Shown here in pieces: positions 62,633 through 64,000 of a DNA stretch of 64,000 bases. The DNA is taken from assembly GCA_934489735.1 (NCBI GenBank), contig CAKSSR010000001.1, forward strand, positions 109,952-173,951, read 5' to 3'. The stretch comes from an uncultured Eubacteriales bacterium (GTDB lineage: Bacteria > Bacillota > Clostridia > Oscillospirales > Acutalibacteraceae). Both the position numbers and the translations under genes were made by a program. Positions within the stretch are counted from its first letter, which is position 1; each line of letters begins with the position of its first letter. Under the pieces are notes generated by a model, which was not told where the DNA came from, ran no database searches, and saw only the letters and a list, made by a program, of their open reading frames with translations.

Positions 62633-64000
62633 TTATAAATTCTCAATCTTTATTTTATGATTCTTATTTTTGCTGTCGTATACTATACCTACAGCAAACT
62701 TCTCTCCCGTGCAGTCATCCAATGCTTCCACGTACCTTCTTTCTCTTATCTGCTTTATTGCATCTTCAGGCGTTGAGTCTTTTTTTAATTCCAATATAAA
62801 TGCTGGTTGAGATCTGTCATACGGATGGAATACAAAGTCTGCTAGCCCTGCCCCTGCTCGTTCTTCTCTCCTTATGCTATATTTGTCTCTTGCACAAAGA
62901 TATACTAATGTTACTACACATGACAATGAATTCTCATCATTATATTTCAATAGTGGGATATTATAATCGTGCGCTTTTTGTATTATTTCTTCCATTTTCT
63001 TTGTGTCTTTGTTCAAAGTTGCATCCAACATTTCTTTTGATTTCTTTATTATTTCTGATAATTCATCGTTCTCACAACCTATTTCCAATGCTTCATCAAA
63101 CTTTAATTGTAATTCTCGATTCGGTATTCTTAATTTTCCATTATAATAACTTAAAAGTCCATAATTGACCATTGCTGAAAACAATTGATTCTTAGTCTTG
63201 AATGATATTTTTTCAGCAGTATATTCTCTTAATGCTATTTCTATATCAATTCCTGATATCATTTCTATTATATCGTCCTTCGATCCGTCTATATTCATAT
63301 TAATAAATGGTATTATTTCATTCATCGTCCCAGTATTTGTCCAATAACTCTGACAACTTGCTTTATTTAATGCGAATGATACTGACCTGGGATTATACAA
63401 GTCTATCCCGTCGTGGGTTTTGTATCCATTATACCATTCCTTTAGTTCAGTCATGGATATTTTATCTTGTCTTTTGCATAATTCTTTCACTTCGTCCTCA
63501 GTAAATCCAAAGTATTTATCAAATGTTTTATCATTTATCATTGTACATTCGTCAAACATATTCAATGTCGAGCCATCAAAATACTTTGCTACCGGTAGTA
63601 TTCCTGTCATGTATACTAGTTTTACATATGATTTTCCTTTTAGTAGGTTCTTTAGGAATGTTATAAATGAATCTCTCTCTTCTTCTGTAAATAGGTTATT
63701 ATTAAATATATAATCCCATTCGTCTATTATAAATATAAATCCTTCCTTTTTTCTTTTAAATACTTGATCAAATATATCATATAGCTCCATCTGCGGTATT
63801 ATTTTTAAATCCGGACACATTTCTTTTAAGTCTTCTGTAATAAACACCTCAAATCTATCTATATATTCTTCATATGTGAAATTCTTCTTATTGGGCACTC
63901 CACTAAAGTCAATATATATTACATTATGCTTATTCAAGTGCTCTAAATATGTCTTGCTTTTACTTATTTCTAATTTATCAAATAGATACTTAAAGTCTGC
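62633..64000 (-). CDS. AAA-ATPase-like protein with PD-(D/E)XK nuclease domain (partial)
   Basis: The frame is open to the right edge of the window, so the N-terminus (with the Walker A motif) is missing. Visible: end of the AAA-ATPase_like region (VIYIDFSGVP, Walker B-like FIFIIDEWDYIF, the LVYMTGILPVAKY segment) and the C-terminal DUF1703 nuclease-like domain with the PD-(D/E)xK core GLADFVFHPYD and FILELKKD. Known as a multicopy family in anaerobic Bacteroidota and Clostridia, possibly mobile or defence related; its true function is unknown. The 21 codons before TTG 63937 also belong to it, so no start lies in the window. Confidence 0.88.
   Translation of the reverse strand, partial: ADFKYLFDKLEISKSKTYLEHLNKHNVIYIDFSGVPNKKNFTYEEYIDRFEVFITEDLKEMCPDLKIIPQMELYDIFDQVFKRKKEGFIFIIDEWDYIFNNNLFTEEERDSFITFLKNLLKGKSYVKLVYMTGILPVAKYFDGSTLNMFDECTMINDKTFDKYFGFTEDEVKELCKRQDKISMTELKEWYNGYKTHDGIDLYNPRSVSFALNKASCQSYWTNTGTMNEIIPFINMNIDGSKDDIIEMISGIDIEIALREYTAEKISFKTKNQLFSAMVNYGLLSYYNGKLRIPNRELQLKFDEALEIGCENDELSEIIKKSKEMLDATLNKDTKKMEEIIQKAHDYNIPLLKYNDENSLSCVVTLVYLCARDKYSIRREERAGAGLADFVFHPYDRSQPAFILELKKDSTPEDAIKQIRERRYVEALDDCTGEKFAVGIVYDSKNKNHKIKIENL

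Noticed and set aside
1..64000. CRISPR arrays, prophage, rRNA operons, complete insertion sequences
   Set aside because: No regularly spaced repeats, structural phage genes, rRNA signatures or intact transposases were seen by eye.

Overview
The window is A+T-rich and densely coded, with compact operons and strong GGAGG-type ribosome binding sites. The gene set points to an anaerobic, low-GC member of the Bacillota, class Clostridia: an NADH-linked [FeFe] hydrogenase (HydABC type), rubrerythrin, a fused IspH-S1 protein, RNase J, GdpP, an ECF transporter, the PduL phosphotransacylase and an intact sporulation sigma factor of the SigK type. I cannot name the genus from sequence alone. No rRNA, CRISPR array, prophage or complete insertion sequence is visible. 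One tRNA (Leu, anticodon CAG) is present.

Layout. 0-4.6 kb (minus): hydrogenase operon hydC - [2Fe-2S] protein - hydB - hydA. 4.7-9.1 kb: accessory region with two paralogous exported proteins of unknown function (the second has lost its ATG), a MazF-type RNase without an adjacent antitoxin, rubrerythrin, an unknown membrane-anchored protein and a 44-residue Asn/Gln-rich miniprotein. 9.1-12.7 kb (minus): tatD plus an ECF transporter (T, fused double ATPase, S). 12.8-13.2 kb: broken or frameshifted small gene. 13.2-15.9 kb (minus): P-type Ca2+-ATPase. 16.1-22.9 kb (plus): rnhA, cysteine desulfurase, IscU/NifU scaffold, proS, ileS. 22.9-25.5 kb: sigK, divergent from pgeF - unknown - RNase M5-like gene. 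25.5-32.4 kb (minus): pduL, rpsT, and rnj - gdpP - rplI - rarA. 32.4-47.8 kb (minus): one long run of topoisomerase IV A, deoB, a YczE-like membrane protein, deoD, a BMP-family nucleoside ABC importer, deoC, a flavoprotein, cmk, plsC, ispH-rpsA and trmL. 47.8-50.2 kb (minus): mtnN, an acetyltransferase, tdk, an AbrB-type regulator. 50.2-50.7 kb: a gene-free stretch with a candidate small RNA, then tRNA-Leu. 50.9-57.9 kb (minus): secreted C39-like peptidase, topoisomerase IV B, a DUF4280/PAAR-like protein, prfB, and feoA-feoB with a small FeoB-associated protein. 58.1-64 kb: an unknown 444-aa protein, a secreted beta-helix protein, luxS, argS and a partial AAA-ATPase/DUF1703 gene running off the right edge.

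The pathways connect: bmp-ABC, deoD, deoB and deoC import nucleosides and break them down to glyceraldehyde-3-phosphate and acetaldehyde; tdk and cmk salvage pyrimidines; mtnN and luxS detoxify SAM by-products; PduL could link acyl-CoA to acyl-phosphate; hydABC disposes of reductant as H2.

The most interesting non-standard signals are: (1) a perfect Shine-Dalgarno placed 44 nt upstream of the RNase J start, with a stem-loop exactly filling the gap; (2) loss of the start codon in one of two exported paralogues; (3) the Asn/Gln-rich 44-aa gene with a possibly sequestered RBS; (4) a small gene split at a T TTA AAG heptamer that would restore the frame by -1 slippage; (5) a stand-alone DUF4280 protein; (6) a candidate plus-strand small RNA near 50.4 kb. 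None amounts to a proven new system; all are sequence-based hypotheses.
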